The notes under the pieces: model-generated
Told to the model about the DNA's origin: nothing
Database searches by the model: none
What the model saw: only the letters and a program-made list of their open reading frames with translations
Translations under genes and position numbers: made by a program
In this document: positions 63,754 to 64,000 of the stretch, in pieces
Layout of the letters: every line of letters starts with the position of its first letter
Numbering within the stretch: the stretch's first letter is position 1
Source: Umezawaea sp049997955
GTDB taxonomy: Bacteria; Actinomycetota; Actinomycetes; Mycobacteriales; Pseudonocardiaceae
DNA length: 64,000 nucleotides
Assembly (NCBI GenBank): GCA_049997955.1
Contig: JAEBDY010000008.1
Span: forward strand, 62,001 to 126,000
Direction: 5' to 3'

Positions 63754-64000
63754 TCAGGCGGTCACCGGCTGCGGAGCGGGCGCGGCGCGCGCGTGCACCG
63801 CGTCCGCGGGGAGCCGGGACTCCAGCCGCAGCAGGGTGAACGTGGACGCGGTCAACCCCGCCGCCAGCACCAGCCACATCCCCGTCGGCGAGGCCGACAG
63901 CAGCCACGTCAGCACCGCGGGCGCGGTGGCCGTCGGTATCGCCCAGGAGAACTGGTACACCGAGAGGTGTCGTCCCCGCGTCTCGGCCGGTGCGGCCGAG
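63754..64000 (-). CDS. MFS transporter, C-terminal part of the visible frame; gene continues past the right edge
   Basis: The frame stays open to the window edge and encodes APAETRGRHLSVYQFSWAIP followed by a hydrophobic span (TAPAVLTWLLSASPTGMWLV) and AAGLTASTFTLLRLESRLP, the usual pattern of MFS segments near the end of the protein. Only about 82 codons are visible. It is upstream of the NRPS operon on the same strand but separated by a terminator. Confidence 0.75.
   Translation of the reverse strand, partial: SAAPAETRGRHLSVYQFSWAIPTATAPAVLTWLLSASPTGMWLVLAAGLTASTFTLLRLESRLPADAVHARAAPAPQPVTA

Overview
The window is high-GC actinomycete DNA. GC-rich codon use, GTG and TTG starts, leaderless promoters, an NAD-dependent 'large' glutamate dehydrogenase, an SARP regulator and an indigoidine-synthetase-type NRPS together suggest a Pseudonocardiales-like genome such as Saccharothrix, Lentzea or Actinosynnema. 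The genus is an inference, not a measurement.

Layout. (1) 1-23.9 kb is ordinary chromosome: a partial SARP regulator, a small thioesterase / DNA glycosylase / DinB group, NAD-glutamate dehydrogenase, a 1,453-residue low-complexity protein beside EttA, an SSB paralogue, a TetR-controlled DrrAB-type ABC exporter, a CopD-CtaG protein, a DUF3558-type lipoprotein and a divergent MFS/LacI pair. (2) 24.0-51.1 kb is a genomic island in the 3' end of tRNA-Arg(TCT), bounded by a perfect 61-bp direct repeat (24001-24061 and 51021-51081). No intact integrase is visible inside it. A third, internal copy of the right-end sequence (38677-38791), 49-bp inverted repeats around 38.8-43.1 kb, an IS982 fragment and decayed tnsA/tnsB genes show that it was built in layers. 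(3) 51.1-64 kb is chromosome again: NmrA/AraC genes, then an operon built around a BpsA/IndC-like A-Ox-T-TE synthetase with ligase, FAD enzyme, tautomerase, cupin and MFS genes.

The island carries conflict-type cargo: an AbiE-like toxin-antitoxin pair, a second two-gene unit with its own operator, and a TIR/deoxyribosyltransferase-like effector. The most striking cargo is a tightly coupled nine-gene operon on the minus strand (37847 down to 30694). In order it encodes a protein of the 5-hmdU DNA kinase helical-domain / alpha-glutamyl-putrescinyl-thymine pyrophosphorylase family, a thymidylate-kinase-like P-loop kinase, an acyl carrier protein, a thymidylate-synthase-like protein, an AcpS-type phosphopantetheinyl transferase, an XRE regulator, an ImmA/IrrE metallopeptidase fused to a chagasin-like inhibitor domain, a papain-like cysteine peptidase, and a MazG-like protein with an extra C-terminal domain. 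A divergent winged-helix regulator sits across a perfect 19-bp palindrome. I read it as a cellular pyrimidine or thymine hypermodification system under proteolytic control, with a carrier-protein-tethered donor. Its chemistry and target are unproven.

The rest of the island holds an HTH-NB-ARC-TPR (STAND) protein between two small secreted proteins, all inside inverted repeats; a membrane-anchored protein with a P-loop-like motif and a sigma-region-2-like segment; and an unrecognised gene flanked on both sides by at least eleven copies of a palindromic TTCGTTAACGAA-type site, seven of them in 82-bp tandem units.
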